From Haemophilus paracuniculus (lineage in GTDB: Bacteria; Pseudomonadota; Gammaproteobacteria; Enterobacterales; Pasteurellaceae): a stretch of DNA of 64,000 bases. The stretch spans positions 217,820-281,819 of the forward strand of contig NZ_MUYA01000004.1 in NCBI RefSeq assembly GCF_002015115.1, in the 5' to 3' direction. The notes under the pieces were generated by a model, which was not told the origin of the DNA, ran no database searches, and saw only the letters and a list, made by a program, of their open reading frames with translations. This document shows positions 16,859-26,954 of the stretch, piece after piece. Within the stretch, counting starts at the first letter, position 1. The number at the start of each line of letters is the position of its first letter. Made by a program: the position numbers and the translations under genes.

Positions 16859-18142
16859 ATGCAATCTTCTCAATCTCTGTTTGAAAAAGCCCAAAAAGTG
16901 ATCCCGGGTGGGGTAAATTCGCCGGTGCGAGCGTTCAAAGGCGTGGGTGGCACGCCGTTATTTATCGAAAAAGCCGAAGGGGCTTATATTTTCGATAGCG
17001 AGGGCAAGCGTTATATTGATTACGTTGGCTCGTGGGGTCCAATGGTGTTAGGGCATAACCACCCTGCGATTATCAAAGCGGTGTTGGACGCTGTGCCGAA
17101 CGGATTAAGTTTCGGTGCACCAACCGCCCGTGAAATTGAATTAGCCGAATTAGTTTGCCAGCTCGTGCCGTCTATCGAAATGGTGCGAATGGTCAGCTCT
17201 GGCACGGAAGCGACAATGTCTGCGATCCGCCTTGCACGAGGCTACACAGGGCGAGATAAAATCATCAAATTTGAGGGCTGTTATCACGGACATTCCGATT
17301 CCCTACTCGTCAAAGCAGGATCAGGTGCTTTGACCCTTGGTCAGCCAAGTTCGCCAGGTGTGCCAGAAGATTTCGCCAAGCATACGCTCACTTGCGAATA
17401 CAACAACCTCGACAGCGTGAAACAAGCCTTTGAGCAATATCCCGACCAAATCGCCTGTTTGATTATCGAACCCGTGGCGGGCAATATGAACTGCATTCCG
17501 CCAACAGCAGGCTTCTTGCAAGGCTTGCGTGAGCTTTGCACCCAATACGGGGCAGTGTTTATTATTGACGAAGTGATGACAGGCTTTCGTGTCGCCCTCG
17601 GCGGTGCGCAAAGCTACTACGGCGTTACCCCTGATCTTACCACCCTCGGCAAAATCATCGGCGGCGGAATGCCAGTCGGGGCGTTCGGCGGTAAAAAAGA
17701 GATTATGGAATATATCGCCCCAACCGGCCCTGTTTACCAAGCAGGCACTTTATCGGGCAATCCAATCGCAATGGCAGCAGGTTTAGCGTGCTTAACCGAA
17801 CTGTCAAAATCGGGCAATGAGCAACTGCTCGCCGATAAAACCAAAACCCTCGCCGAAGGCTTGAAAGCCCTAGCCGACAAGCACGGTATCCCATTCACGG
17901 TACAATATGTGGGCGGAATGTTCGGCATTTTCTTTACCGAACAAGAAAAAGTGGCAAGCTACCAAGATGTGATGAAATGTGATGTACAAAAATTCAACAC
18001 ATTCTTCCACAAAATGCTCGCCCACGGCGTTTACCTCGCCCCATCGGCATTCGAGGCAGGTTTTATGTCCCTCGCCCACAGCGACCAAGACATCGCCGAC
18101 ACCCTCGCCGCTGCGGATAAGGTTTTTGCGGAAATGAAATAA
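16859..18142 (+). CDS. hemL: Glutamate-1-semialdehyde 2,1-aminomutase
   Basis: A 427-residue PLP enzyme making 5-aminolevulinate in the C5 heme pathway. The N-terminal [16 protein letters not shown], the middle [16 protein letters not shown] and [15 protein letters not shown], the PLP aspartate in [12 protein letters not shown], and the Schiff-base lysine Lys265 in [18 protein letters not shown] are all present. Length equals the E. coli protein (426). AAAAAGGAAC precedes ATG 16859 at good spacing. It is a single gene, divergent from wecA and convergent with rluC; the 58-base gap to rluC contains an imperfect pair of variant uptake sequences. Confidence 0.98.
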   Translation: MQSSQSLFEKAQKVIPGGVNSPVRAFKGVGGTPLFIEKAEGAYIFDSEGKRYIDYVGSWGPMVLGHNHPAIIKAVLDAVPNGLSFGAPTAREIELAELVCQLVPSIEMVRMVSSGTEATMSAIRLARGYTGRDKIIKFEGCYHGHSDSLLVKAGSGALTLGQPSSPGVPEDFAKHTLTCEYNNLDSVKQAFEQYPDQIACLIIEPVAGNMNCIPPTAGFLQGLRELCTQYGAVFIIDEVMTGFRVALGGAQSYYGVTPDLTTLGKIIGGGMPVGAFGGKKEIMEYIAPTGPVYQAGTLSGNPIAMAAGLACLTELSKSGNEQLLADKTKTLAEGLKALADKHGIPFTVQYVGGMFGIFFTEQEKVASYQDVMKCDVQKFNTFFHKMLAHGVYLAPSAFEAGFMSLAHSDQDIADTLAAADKVFAEMK

Positions 18143-18200
18143 TTTGCCGTGCAAGGGGCAGGATTTCCGAAAATTTCGATCATCCCCCCTTGCAAATTGA

Positions 18201-19157
18201 TTACCCTCTCAACTTCGCCAACACCCCTTTGAGGTTTTTGTCGAGGGGGGCGGTGATATGCATTTGTTCATCGGTTTTGGGGTGGATGAAGCGGATCGAG
18301 TGGGCGTGTAGGAACAAGCGGTTTAGCCCTGTCTCTTTCATTTTTTGGTCGAAATCTTGATCGCCGTATTTGTCGTCTAACGCAATCGGATGCCCTGCGT
18401 ATTGGGTATGCACGCGGATTTGGTGGGTTCGCCCCGTGATTGGCGAGGCTTTGACGAGGGTAGCGGTTGGGTAGCGTTCCTCAATGGCAAAACGGGTTTC
18501 GGACGGTTTGCCCTCTTCGCTCACTTTCACAATCCGCTCGCCGCTCGCCAGTTCGTTTTTGAGCAACGGGGCTTTGATCGCCTTAACGTGAGCCTGCCAT
18601 TGCCCTCGCACGAGGGCGAGGTAATCTTTTTGCACCACTTTTTCACGAAGCTGTTCGTGTAGGGAACGCAACGCCGAGCGTTTTTTCGCCACCAGCAGAA
18701 TACCCGAGGTGTCGCGGTCGATTCGATGCACCAATTCCAAAAAACGAGCCTGAGGACGCAACGCTCGCAAGGCTTCGATCACGCCGAAGCTCAATCCGCT
18801 GCCGCCGTGCACCGCAATCCCCGAGGGCTTGTTGATCACCAGCAATACCTCATCTTCATACAAAATCTGCTGTTCGAGTTCAGCGACTTTATTCAGTTTG
18901 GTGGATATTGGCGGTTCGTTTTTTTCCGCCACTCGTACGGGCGGCACTCGCACCACATCATCGGTTTGCAATTTATATTCAGGCTTGATTCGCCCTTTGT
19001 TTACACGCACCTCGCCCTTGCGAACAATGCGGTAAATCAGGCTTTTCGGCACACCTTTCAGTTTGGCGAGCAGGAAATTATCGAGGCGTTGCCCTGCCTC
19101 GTCTTCGCTGATGGTAAAAAATTGTACCGCGGCACTAATGATTTTTTCTGTTGTCAT
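18201..19157 (-). CDS. rluC: 23S rRNA pseudouridine synthase RluC
   Basis: A 318-residue RluA-family enzyme that modifies uridines of 23S rRNA (955, 2504 and 2580 in E. coli). An S4-type RNA-binding domain occupies about residues 18-75 (GQRLDNFLLAKLKGVPKSLI). The catalytic aspartate is Asp148 in HRIDRDTSGILLVAK, and the C-terminal PITGRTHQIRVHTQ motif is present. The start at ATG 19157 gives the standard N-terminus. In E. coli rluC and rne are divergent neighbours; here the same pair is kept but an mscS-type gene lies between them. Confidence 0.96.
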   Translation of the reverse strand: MTTEKIISAAVQFFTISEDEAGQRLDNFLLAKLKGVPKSLIYRIVRKGEVRVNKGRIKPEYKLQTDDVVRVPPVRVAEKNEPPISTKLNKVAELEQQILYEDEVLLVINKPSGIAVHGGSGLSFGVIEALRALRPQARFLELVHRIDRDTSGILLVAKKRSALRSLHEQLREKVVQKDYLALVRGQWQAHVKAIKAPLLKNELASGERIVKVSEEGKPSETRFAIEERYPTATLVKASPITGRTHQIRVHTQYAGHPIALDDKYGDQDFDQKMKETGLNRLFLHAHSIRFIHPKTDEQMHITAPLDKNLKGVLAKLRG

Positions 19158-19237
19158 TGATTACATCGTGATAAAAAATAATGCAAATCCTACCATAAAA
19201 TCTATGCTAGGATTGCATTTTTTCATAAGAGGTAAAT

Positions 19238-20170
19238 ATGACAACAACGACCACCAATGACACCGCAGATAAGGCGGTGCAAGCTCTCACTAACTTGCCC
19301 GAAAAGACGGTTGAGGTACTAAAACAAGCGGAAACAATGGATCTCAACACCATTCTGAATCAATGGATTATCCCTTACGGCACGAAAATTTTGCTGGCGA
19401 TTGCGATTTTTGTGATCGGGCGTTATCTGGCACGTTTTTTCAGCAATATTTTGAGCAAGGGCGTTTTGCTATCCAGCAAAGACGAAATGTTGCATAGTTT
19501 CGTCCGCTCAATGAGCTATTTTCTGTTTTTGCTGATTACCGTGATCGCCTCGCTCTCGCAACTGGGGATTAACACCAGTTCGCTGGTGGCGTTGATTGGT
19601 GCGGCAGGTTTGGCGATTGGTTTGGCGTTGCAAAATTCCCTGCAAAATTTTGCGGCGGGCGTGATGATTTTGATCTTCAAACCATTCAAAAAAGATGATT
19701 TTATCGAAGCGGGCGGTGTGTCGGGCAAGGTGCGACAAATGGGCTTGCTGATGTTGGAACTTCGCACCCCCGACAATAAAACCATTCTCGTGCCAAACGG
19801 CAAGGTGTTTGCCGACAGCATTACCAACTATTCTCGCAACAAAACTCGCCGTATTGATATGATTTTCGACATCGCTTACGAGGCGGATATCGCCAAAGCG
19901 AAAGCGATTATCGCCGATTGCTTGAAAGCCGACGAGCGAGTGCTAACCACCCCTGAACCTGTGATTTCGGTCGGCAATTTGGCGGCGAGCAGCGTGCAGA
20001 TTTTCGTCCGTCCGTGGGTCAAAACCGCCGATTTCGCAACCACCCAGTTTGCGATTATGGAAAGCGTCAAAATCGCCTTTGATCGTGAGGGAATTTCCAT
20101 TCCTTACAACCAACTCGATCTGCATTTACCGCAGGAATTGTTGGGGGCGTTGGAAAAACCGTCAAAATAA
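19238..20170 (+). CDS. mscS: Small-conductance mechanosensitive channel, MscS family
   Basis: A 310-residue inner-membrane channel that opens on osmotic downshock. Three membrane helices are visible (about 47-66, 85-105 and 115-140). The third is the Gly/Ala-packed pore helix GAAGLAIGLALQNSLQNFAAG followed by the beta domain (FKPFKKDDFIEAGGVSGKV, then TILVPNGKVFADSITNYSR) typical of the MscS vestibule. The N-terminal 30 residues are polar and longer than in E. coli MscS (286). AAGAGG precedes ATG 19238. It is followed at once by a strong terminator, so it is a single gene between rluC and rne. Confidence 0.93.
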   Translation: MTTTTTNDTADKAVQALTNLPEKTVEVLKQAETMDLNTILNQWIIPYGTKILLAIAIFVIGRYLARFFSNILSKGVLLSSKDEMLHSFVRSMSYFLFLLITVIASLSQLGINTSSLVALIGAAGLAIGLALQNSLQNFAAGVMILIFKPFKKDDFIEAGGVSGKVRQMGLLMLELRTPDNKTILVPNGKVFADSITNYSRNKTRRIDMIFDIAYEADIAKAKAIIADCLKADERVLTTPEPVISVGNLAASSVQIFVRPWVKTADFATTQFAIMESVKIAFDREGISIPYNQLDLHLPQELLGALEKPSK

Positions 20171-20175
20171 TTCAC

Positions 20176-20202
20176 AAGGGGCATTCGGAACGCCCCTTTT
20201 TT
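20176..20202 (+). terminator. Terminator after mscS
   Basis: AAGGGGC (20176-20182) pairs with GCCCCTT (20192-20198), loop of nine bases, then a T run. It begins 5 bases after the mscS stop. Confidence 0.9.
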
Positions 20203-20248
20203 ATGCTTGCAAGGGGTGCGATTGCGTGAAATTTCCACCCCCTTTTCC

Positions 20249-20539
20249 TTGCCACTTCCCCCCGAAAAATGGCATAATGCCGTGCTTTTTTGTGTGCCTA
20301 ATTTGCAAGGCAATTTGAGGTAAAAATTTGCTCAAATCCCACCGCTTGCAAGCAAGTTTATGCAAGTTAAGTGATTGATTATGCGGTCAATTTAGTCAAA
20401 CGAATTGAGTGTAAGACGTGATCGCACAAGGTGAGCCTAATAGGCGTAAAAAGCAAATCGTTGCGAGGAACTGACCGTCGTGAGATAGCCAACGAACTTC
20501 CACGCTTTATAAAATCAAAAAGAAAGATGAGAAAACACA
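20249..20539 (+). promoter_or_regulatory. Promoter and long 5' leader of rne
   Basis: TTGCCA (20249-20254) and CATAAT (20273-20278) are 18 bases apart and form a plausible promoter. Transcription from it would give a leader of about 255 bases before the rne start, with no open frame that I can support. In E. coli a long structured rne leader lets RNase E control its own mRNA level; the placement and length here fit that role, but I cannot confirm the fold. Confidence 0.55.
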
Positions 20540-23500
20540 ATGAAAAGAATGTTAATCAACGCAACGCAAAAAGAAGAGTTGCGAGTTGCCCTCGTTGATG
20601 GGCAGCGACTGTTCGATCTGGATATTGAAAACCCAGGCTTCGAGCAGAAAAAATCGAATATCTACAAGGGCAAAATTACCCGTGTCGAGCCAAGTCTTGA
20701 AGCCGCATTTGTCGATTATGGTGCGGAACGCCACGGTTTCCTTCCCCTCAAAGAAATCTCTCGTGATTATTTCCCTGCCGATTATGTGTTCCAAGGTCGC
20801 CCAAATATCAAAGATATTATTCAAGAAGGGCAAGAAGTTATCGTTCAAGTGAGCAAAGAAGAGCGTGGCAACAAAGGGGCAGCCCTGACCACCTTTATTT
20901 CATTGGCGGGTAGCTATTTGGTGTTAATGCCGAACAATCCGCGTGCGGGGGGGATTTCTCGCCGCATTGAGGGCGATGAGCGTTTGGAACTCAAAGAAGC
21001 GTTGGATTGCCTTGATGTGCCTGATGATGTGGGCTTGATCGTGCGTACCGCTGGCGTGGGCAAATCGCCAGAGGAATTGCAGTGGGACTTAAAAGTGCTG
21101 CTGCACCATTGGGATGCGATTAAAAAAGCGGCGGAATCCCGTCCAGCCCCGTTCCTCATTCATCAAGAAAGCGATGTGATTGTGCGTGCAATTCGCGATT
21201 ATCTTCGCCGTGATATTGGCGAGATTTTAATCGACAACAAAAAAGTGTTCGAGAAAGCCAAAAATCACATTCGCCTTGTTCGCCCTGATTTTATCAACCG
21301 TGTTCGCCTTTATGAGGGCGAAGTGCCGTTGTTCAGCCATTATCAAATTGAGTCGCAGATTGAATCCGCTTTCCAACGTGAAGTGCGTTTGCCGTCTGGC
21401 GGTTCGATTGTAATTGATGTTACGGAAGCCTTAACCGCAATTGATATTAACTCGTCTCGTTCCACCCGTGGTGGCGACATTGAGGAAACCGCCCTCAACA
21501 CCAACTTAGAGGCGGCGGACGAAATCGCTCGCCAGTTGCGTTTACGCGATTTGGGCGGTTTGATCGTAATCGACTTCATTGATATGACCCCAGTCCGCCA
21601 CCAGCGTGAAGTGGAAAATCGTATCCGTGAGGCAACCCGTCAAGATCGTGCCAGAATCCAATTCGGTCGCATTTCACGCTTCGGCTTGCTCGAAATGAGC
21701 CGTCAGCGTTTAAGCCCATCATTGAGCGAAGCGTCTAGCCACGTTTGCCCTCGTTGCCAAGGCACAGGCAAGGTGCGTGATAACGAGTCGATTGCCCTTT
21801 CAATCTTGCGTTTACTCGAAGAAGAGGCGATCAAAGAGAACACCGCCCAAGTGCATACCATTGTGCCAGTGGAAGTAGCGTCTTACTTGCTCAACGAAAA
21901 ACGCAAAGCGATTTCCAGCATTGAAAAACGCCACGATGTGCAAGTGATTGTGGTGCCGACTGAAAGTATGGAAACCCCACATTTCAGCGTTTACCGCTTG
22001 CGTGAAAACGATGTCGTGCCAACATTGAGCTACGATCTTGCCAAACATTATCAAGCGTTGGAAGAACAGCAACCGCACTATCATCACAACCATAGTTCAG
22101 CGGAAGAAACCCTCGTTACTCGCAACGAACCTGTGATTACGGTGGAATCGGTGCTACAAAGCAGCGAGTTGAATTTACAACCTGCCCCAACCCCTGTTGA
22201 GCCTGCGAAACCGTCTCTGTTGAGCCGTTTATTCGCCACGATCAAAGGGTGGTTCAAATCGGAAGAAGAGCCAGCGAAAAAGCCAAAAGGCAAAAACCGC
22301 AATCCGCGTGATCGCCGTCAGCAACGCCGTGAGCGTCCGTCTCGTCAAGAGAAAAACGAGCAACGCAAAGCTCAGCAAGACGAAGCGAGAAATAGCCAAC
22401 AGCGTGAAAAAGCGGATCGCAACGAGCCGAAAAAAGCACGCCGTCAAGTGGTGGAAGAAGTCGCTGGGGCAAGCCAAGCGGAAGCCTTTGAGCCACGCCA
22501 GCAAAATGTCTCAGAACGTCGCCAACGCCGTGATTTACGCAAAAAAGTGCGAGTGGATAATGTGGAAGCGAACGACAATCTCGATGCGGTAAACAATGTT
22601 GTGGCGACCGAAAGTGTTGCCCCACAAGCCTTTACCGCAAAAGAGGCGGAAGCACCGCAAAAATTTGAGCAAAACCCACCGCTTGCAACGGACATTCCAG
22701 CAGAAAGCTCAATGGAAAGCGTAGCAACCTTTGAGGAACAAGGTTTCGAGCAAGGTGCAGATCGTCAAGAGCGTGAAAACGGTCGCCAACGCCGTCTGCC
22801 TCGCCATTTGCGTGTCGGCAACCAACGCCGCCGTGATGATCGCCGCCGCAACGAGCCAAAAGCCCCAATGCCGTTAAGTTCGGCAGTGGCTTCGCCAGAG
22901 CTGGCAAGCGGTAAGATTTGGGTGAAATTTGACAGCCCGAAAGTGGAAGAAAAACCACGTTTCCTGTCGGTCGATGAAATGTTGCAACAGCAAGAGCCAC
23001 AAGTTCAAACTGCGAAAGCCCAATCAGCACCGTTCGAGCCAGTGTTGCCAATCTCGGAAATGCCAGTCGCCAGCCAAAGCACGGCAAGCGTGCCGTTCGG
23101 TGGTTTTGTGTCGCAACCAAGTGAGCGTGATCTCGTTAAAGAGAAAAACGAACGAGTGGCGGCTCAACAGCAATCCGCCCAAGCGGTCGAAAGCAAAGCA
23201 GGTTCAGCAATGATTGGGGCAACCCAACCGCCAGCGGTGGAAGCGATTGCTGCCGTGCAGCAGCCAACGTCCAGCTACCAAAGCGACTACCGCTTTGAGG
23301 GCAAACTCGGCACATTCTCGCGAGCGGAACACACCAAATCGGCGATGACCCAAGCGAAAACCGAGGGCGAAATGGCGAAGCCTTACCCAATCGTAGAGTG
23401 GCAGTATTCACGCTACTACTTCTACGGCAAAGGTTTCGGGGGACATTCCAGTGCCGTCAGCCACGTTCATTCCGCCCCACGTTCCACCGCGAACGAATAA
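20540..23500 (+). CDS. rne: Ribonuclease E
   Basis: A 986-residue essential endoribonuclease of mRNA decay and rRNA/tRNA processing. The catalytic half (about 1-520) has the S1 domain interrupted after [19 protein letters not shown], the 5'-sensor and DNase-like region with [19 protein letters not shown] (first catalytic Asp) and [14 protein letters not shown] (second), and the zinc-link CPRCQGTG with Cys403 and Cys406. The C-terminal half is low in predicted structure, with Arg-rich RNA-binding patches ([20 protein letters not shown], about 755) and long Glu/Gln/Ala stretches that would scaffold a degradosome. The final segment is shorter than in E. coli (1061). A terminator follows. Its long leader suggests autoregulation. 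Confidence 0.98.
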   Translation: MKRMLINATQKEELRVALVDGQRLFDLDIENPGFEQKKSNIYKGKITRVEPSLEAAFVDYGAERHGFLPLKEISRDYFPADYVFQGRPNIKDIIQEGQEVIVQVSKEERGNKGAALTTFISLAGSYLVLMPNNPRAGGISRRIEGDERLELKEALDCLDVPDDVGLIVRTAGVGKSPEELQWDLKVLLHHWDAIKKAAESRPAPFLIHQESDVIVRAIRDYLRRDIGEILIDNKKVFEKAKNHIRLVRPDFINRVRLYEGEVPLFSHYQIESQIESAFQREVRLPSGGSIVIDVTEALTAIDINSSRSTRGGDIEETALNTNLEAADEIARQLRLRDLGGLIVIDFIDMTPVRHQREVENRIREATRQDRARIQFGRISRFGLLEMSRQRLSPSLSEASSHVCPRCQGTGKVRDNESIALSILRLLEEEAIKENTAQVHTIVPVEVASYLLNEKRKAISSIEKRHDVQVIVVPTESMETPHFSVYRLRENDVVPTLSYDLAKHYQALEEQQPHYHHNHSSAEETLVTRNEPVITVESVLQSSELNLQPAPTPVEPAKPSLLSRLFATIKGWFKSEEEPAKKPKGKNRNPRDRRQQRRERPSRQEKNEQRKAQQDEARNSQQREKADRNEPKKARRQVVEEVAGASQAEAFEPRQQNVSERRQRRDLRKKVRVDNVEANDNLDAVNNVVATESVAPQAFTAKEAEAPQKFEQNPPLATDIPAESSMESVATFEEQGFEQGADRQERENGRQRRLPRHLRVGNQRRRDDRRRNEPKAPMPLSSAVASPELASGKIWVKFDSPKVEEKPRFLSVDEMLQQQEPQVQTAKAQSAPFEPVLPISEMPVASQSTASVPFGGFVSQPSERDLVKEKNERVAAQQQSAQAVESKAGSAMIGATQPPAVEAIAAVQQPTSSYQSDYRFEGKLGTFSRAEHTKSAMTQAKTEGEMAKPYPIVEWQYSRYYFYGKGFGGHSSAVSHVHSAPRSTANE

Positions 23501-23520
23501 GGTGCATAATGCCTAACAAA

Positions 23521-23552
23521 TTGCCGAGCCGAAAGGTTCGGTAATTTTTTTT
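23521..23552 (+). terminator. Terminator after rne
   Basis: TTGCCGAGCC and GGTTCGGTAA form a stem with a GAAA-type loop and are followed by eight T residues, 20 bases after the rne stop. Confidence 0.9.
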
Positions 23553-23651
23553 ATGGCGTGAATGAACTTCTCGGATTTTACTGTGTCTTAACCACCGCAA
23601 TTACTTGATCCCATTTGGGGTTTTTCTTTTCTTACATTGAGGAATAAACCA

Positions 23652-24182
23652 ATGAAAAAATCATTATTAGCTATCGTTTTAGGTTCAGTATTCGCATTAA
23701 CCGCTTGTGATCAAGCACAACAGGCGAAACAAGCGGTCGAAAACAAAGCTGCCGAAGTAAAACAAGCTGCAACCGATGCGACTAACGCCGTTGCTGAGAA
23801 AGCCGCAGAAGTGAAAGATGCAGCAGCCGCAAAAGTGGAAGAAGCAAAACAAGCAACTGCTGACGCAGCAAACGCTGTGGCGGACAAAGCAACAGAAATG
23901 AAAGATGCCGCAGCTGCAAAAGTGGAAGAAGCGAAACAAGCAACTGCTGACGCAGCAAACGCTGTGGCGGACAAAGCAACAGAAATGAAAGATGCGGCAG
24001 CTACAAAAGTGGAAGAAGCGAAACAAGCAACTGCTGACGCAGCAAATGCTGTGGCTGACAAAGCCACAGAAATGAAAGATGCCGCAGCTACAAAAGTGGA
24101 AGAATCGAAACAAGCGACTGCTGACGCAGTAAAAGCGGTTGAAGAAAAAGCGACCGAAGTGAAAGATGCTGTAACTAAGTAA
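23652..24182 (+). CDS. Lipoprotein with 29-residue Ala/Lys/Glu tandem repeats
   Basis: A predicted lipoprotein of 176 residues from ATG 23652; an in-frame ATG lies at 23637, but GAGGAAT is spaced correctly only for 23652. The signal MKKSLLAIVLGSVFALTAC has lipobox LTAC. The rest is one long amphipathic helix built of 29-residue units (KVEEAKQATADAANAVADK then ATEMKDAAAA), at least four in tandem, with a shorter diverged start and end. The composition and eleven-residue sub-periodicity resemble LEA group 3 or apolipoprotein-like helices, which is a resemblance only. It could lie along a membrane or act as a periplasmic spacer or stress protectant; no function is known to me. It is monocistronic, with a strong terminator overlapping the end of the convergent pabA-like gene. 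Confidence 0.88.
   Translation: MKKSLLAIVLGSVFALTACDQAQQAKQAVENKAAEVKQAATDATNAVAEKAAEVKDAAAAKVEEAKQATADAANAVADKATEMKDAAAAKVEEAKQATADAANAVADKATEMKDAAATKVEEAKQATADAANAVADKATEMKDAAATKVEESKQATADAVKAVEEKATEVKDAVTK
23831..24178 (+). repeat. 87-bp tandem repeats in the lipoprotein gene
   Basis: The motif AAAAGTGGAAGAA recurs at 23831, 23918, 24005 and 24092, exactly 87 bases apart. Units two and three are almost identical, which points to recent duplication and possible length variation between strains. Confidence 0.92.
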
Positions 24183-24216
24183 GTTTAAAATTTTAAAGTA
24201 GTACGACTGTAAAAAT

Positions 24217-24242
24217 ACCCGCTTTCGAGCGGGTGTTTTTTA
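24217..24242 (+). terminator. Terminator after the repeat lipoprotein gene
   Basis: ACCCGCT (24217-24223), loop TTCG, AGCGGGT (24228-24234), followed by a T run that overlaps the last bases of the convergent gene. Confidence 0.9.
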
Positions 24243-24812
24243 TACTTTTTTATAACTCAACCAGTTGCGTAGCATCTGTTCGCCAAACTCGGTCATAAAG
24301 GATTCGGGGTGGAATTGCACCCCGAAAATCGGTAAATCTTGATGTTTGAACGCCATTAACACCCCTTGATCGCAGGTGGACGTGGCGACAAGCGGTGTGT
24401 TAGCGAGGGATTTTGGCGAAATCGCCCACGAGTGGTAAAGCCCGATGCCAAAAGTATCGGGCAGGTTGGCAAACAGCGGATTAGGCTGTTGCTGAATCAG
24501 AGGGCGTTTCTGCCCGTGTCGCACTTGGTTGAGGTTGTAAAGCTCGCCACCAAAAAACTCGCACAGGGTTTGATGTCCTAAACAAACCCCCAAAATCGAT
24601 TTGCGTTGATGATAACGATCCAACATTGCGAACAGATTGGGGTAGGCTCGTGGCACATCAGGACCGGGCGAGATCAAAATATGGCTAAATTTTTCGACTT
24701 CGTCCAAATCTAATTTTTCCGCCGACACCACCTCAAAGGACGTGCCGATTTTGCGGAACAGATCGACCAAATTAAAAGTAAAAGAGTCGTGATTATCCAC
24801 GATCAGCAACAT
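24240..24812 (-). CDS. pabA: Glutamine amidotransferase, anthranilate/aminodeoxychorismate synthase component II
   Basis: A 190-residue class I glutamine amidotransferase that delivers ammonia to chorismate. The start LLIVDNHDSFTFNLVDLFRK and the catalytic triad, Cys77 (GVCLGHQ), His168 and Glu170 (VQFHPES), are intact. Sequence cannot by eye separate PabA (folate) from TrpG (tryptophan); the absence of trp genes nearby favours PabA. The start ATG 24812 has AGGGGG upstream. An upstream TTG at 24836 is unlikely. The gene overlaps the end of rmuC by 20 bases, so the two are probably co-transcribed. Confidence 0.85.
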   Translation of the reverse strand: MLLIVDNHDSFTFNLVDLFRKIGTSFEVVSAEKLDLDEVEKFSHILISPGPDVPRAYPNLFAMLDRYHQRKSILGVCLGHQTLCEFFGGELYNLNQVRHGQKRPLIQQQPNPLFANLPDTFGIGLYHSWAISPKSLANTPLVATSTCDQGVLMAFKHQDLPIFGVQFHPESFMTEFGEQMLRNWLSYKKV

Positions 24813-26421
24813 CGCTCGCCCCCTTTTGTTCGGCAATCAACACCTCTAACCGTGCGGTTTCCACCTCACTATTTAGTAGTTCAATTTGTGGTACTTCTTG
24901 GCTGGCTTTTGCCGAAAGTTTTTGGAAACGTTCCACCTTGCCGAGCAAACCTTGTTTGCCGACAAGGGCGGTAACTGTTTGATTATATTGATTATTTGCG
25001 GTGGTAATCGTATTCCCCAAACGGTTCAAACGCTCGGCAATGGTGCAAACTTGGTTATAAATTTCCCCCGCTTTTTCGCTGATTTCCCTCGCCTCATTGT
25101 TGCCCCGTTCAATCCGCCATAGGTTCGCCACCGTGCGTAAAATCGGCATTAGGGTGGTGTGCGAAACTAAAATCACGTTGCGTTCGTAGCCGTAATTGAA
25201 CAGGTGCGGATCGTGCTTCATCGCCTCGATGTAAGCTGGCTCAATCGGCACGAACATCAGCACAAAATCGGGGCTTTTGATCCCCAACAGCTCGCTATAT
25301 TTTTTCTTCGCCAAACCGTCAATGTGGGATCGCAGGGATTTGCAATGCTCGTCCAACGCCTGCGAGATTGCAAAATTTTCGTGGGATCGTACCGCTTGAT
25401 CATAGGCGAGTAGCGACACTTTGCTGTCGATCACAAGGTGTTTTTGGTCGGGCAAATGCACCACAAAATCAGGGAAAGCACTTTTCCCTTCTTCATTTTT
25501 GTAATGCTCTTGGGCGATATAATGCTCACCCGCCAGCAAGCCCGCCGCCTGCAATGCACTTTCCAACTGCACCTCGCCCCAGTTGCCGACCACCTTATTA
25601 TTGCCCTTCAACGCCGTGGCGAGATTTTGGGCTTCTTCCGACATCGACACCCCGATTTGCAGCACCCGTTTAATCTCAGCCTCTAAATTCGCCGTGCCTT
25701 TTATCGACTCGCTATGCACCTCATTCACCCGCTTTTGAAAACCCTCGATCTGCTCTTTGAACGGTTTGAGCAACGCCTCTAACGAAGATTGGTTGCTCTC
25801 ACTAAACGAACGGCTTTTTTCCTCTAAAATTTGCTGGGCGAGGTGCTGAAATTCCACGTTAAGTTGTTGTTTTACCTCAATAAAATTACGCTGTTGAGCC
25901 TCAAAATTCGCCTGTTTTTCGGCAAGGGTGGTGCGAAGTTCGGTCAATTCCTGCTGAACCTGATGAAGTTGCCCCAACAAGCGGTGGTTTTCCTGCGATT
26001 TTTCGCTGATCTGCTGCTGGGATTGTTGCAGTTGCTCATCCAATGTTTCCGCTTTGGTGGTGGCTGAACCAACCCGCTCTTTTAGCTCGTTAACATAACT
26101 TTCAAGGCGATTTTCTTCCTGCTCGGCGATTTCAATTTTGTGGCTAATCGTTTGAATTTGTTGATCTTTTTCGCTAATGCGTTGCAAGCTCGCCTCTAAT
26201 TGGGTTTTATACTGCACCGCCCACTGCTCAATCTGATTTTTATCCAACAAAATCTGATCGTGCTTTTGCTGAATTTGAACCAGATCTTGCTGACTTCTTT
26301 CAAGATCTAAGCGTAATTCTCTGGCATCTCGCTGATAATGGGATTGCAAAAAAAAGAGATAAATCGAAACCAAAAACAAAATAAAAAGGGCAAGATAAAG
26401 CCAAATTGGGTCAATGTTCAT
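24793..26421 (-). CDS. rmuC: RmuC-family protein
   Basis: A 542-residue protein of the RmuC family, which limits inversions and recombination between short inverted repeats; a nuclease-like fold has been proposed for the family. It has an N-terminal membrane helix (IDPIWLYLALFILFLVSIYL), a long coiled coil at about 25-210, and the conserved domain with GNWGEVQLESALQAAGLLAG, FPDFVVHLPDQKHLVIDSK and PDFVLMFVPIEPAYIEA. The order of features is standard. It is interesting that the gene lies in a window very rich in inverted repeats, but this is no evidence of a link. Confidence 0.95.
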   Translation of the reverse strand: MNIDPIWLYLALFILFLVSIYLFFLQSHYQRDARELRLDLERSQQDLVQIQQKHDQILLDKNQIEQWAVQYKTQLEASLQRISEKDQQIQTISHKIEIAEQEENRLESYVNELKERVGSATTKAETLDEQLQQSQQQISEKSQENHRLLGQLHQVQQELTELRTTLAEKQANFEAQQRNFIEVKQQLNVEFQHLAQQILEEKSRSFSESNQSSLEALLKPFKEQIEGFQKRVNEVHSESIKGTANLEAEIKRVLQIGVSMSEEAQNLATALKGNNKVVGNWGEVQLESALQAAGLLAGEHYIAQEHYKNEEGKSAFPDFVVHLPDQKHLVIDSKVSLLAYDQAVRSHENFAISQALDEHCKSLRSHIDGLAKKKYSELLGIKSPDFVLMFVPIEPAYIEAMKHDPHLFNYGYERNVILVSHTTLMPILRTVANLWRIERGNNEAREISEKAGEIYNQVCTIAERLNRLGNTITTANNQYNQTVTALVGKQGLLGKVERFQKLSAKASQEVPQIELLNSEVETARLEVLIAEQKGASDVADRG

Positions 26422-26498
26422 CGTGGATTGCGGAAAATACTGTAAAAAAATTGAGTGGATTTTAGCACATTATTTTAACTCTTACGATGTGATTCTCT

Positions 26499-26570
26499 GC
26501 AAGGGGTGGGATTTTGGGGAATTTCGAGGTTTTTTGTGAATGTGAAAATTTTTCAAAATCCTACCCCTTG
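26499..26570. repeat. Inverted pair of variant uptake sequences
   Basis: GCAAGGGGTGGGATTTT faces AAAATCCTACCCCTTG. The core has AAGGGG where the classical uptake core has AAGCGG. It lies in the 533-base gap between rmuC and artP, which further holds repeat elements and the artP promoter but no gene. Confidence 0.75.
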
Positions 26571-26580
26571 TTTGGGATTT

Positions 26581-26787
26581 GTTACTTTTTCTTTGCTTCG
26601 CCAAAGAAAAAGTAACCAAAAAGAAAGGCGACCCCCGAGCATTTTGCTATTGTTTCGCTTGTTTCTAATTTCTGCGGTCAATTTGTAAACTCGCTGACTT
26701 CGTCAGCTCAAACAGTACAAATTGACCTTGAAATTGACGAAACCGCTCAACGCAAAATGACGGGGGATTTTTTGTTCGAGCAAGATC
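26581..26787 (+). repeat. Dispersed palindromic element R1, copy C
   Basis: The best preserved copy. Central stem GGTCAATTTGT/ACAAATTGACC is perfect, apex stem GCTGAC/GTCAGC is perfect, and outer arms GTTTCG/CGAAAC, AATTTC/GAAATT and GCATTTTGC/GCAAAATG pair. The leading hairpin GTTACTTTTTCTTTGC is also perfect. The linker TTGTTCGAGCAAGATCA follows, then a second small element. Confidence 0.9.
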
Positions 26788-26794
26788 ACTGTTT

Positions 26795-26819
26795 GTAGGG
26801 GCGGATTTTATATCCGCCC
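26795..26819 (+). repeat. Short palindrome R5 (GGGCGGAT type), copy 1
   Basis: GGGGCGGAT and ATCCGCCC form a hairpin directly behind R1 copy C. The same arrangement recurs behind copy D, so R1, linker and R5 travel as one compound unit. Confidence 0.8.
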
Positions 26820-26884
26820 TTATACGAAATTTTTGAAAATCCTACCCCTTGCTGTTGATTATTTCAGCGAAAAGTAGAATTTTC

Positions 26885-26920
26885 TTGCATAAATATGCAA
26901 TAAATTTTAATATTCATTCA
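26885..26920 (+). promoter_or_regulatory. artP promoter overlapped by two ARG boxes
   Basis: TTGCAT (26885-26890) and TAATAT (26908-26913) are 17 bases apart. TGCATAAATATGCA (26886-26899) and TTAATATTCATTCA (26907-26920) match the 14-base ARG-box core, the second at 12 of 14, and their centres are exactly 21 bases apart as in known ArgR operators. Binding would cover both promoter elements, so arginine repression is expected. Confidence 0.75.
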
Positions 26921-26954
26921 ATTTTACGCCAATAAAACATAGGATTTTTTACCG

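Noticed and set aside
23697..24113. Cys/Phe-rich 138-codon frame opposite the 87-bp repeats
   Set aside because: Its repeats mirror the lipoprotein repeats on the other strand; the forward frame has a lipobox and ribosome-binding site.
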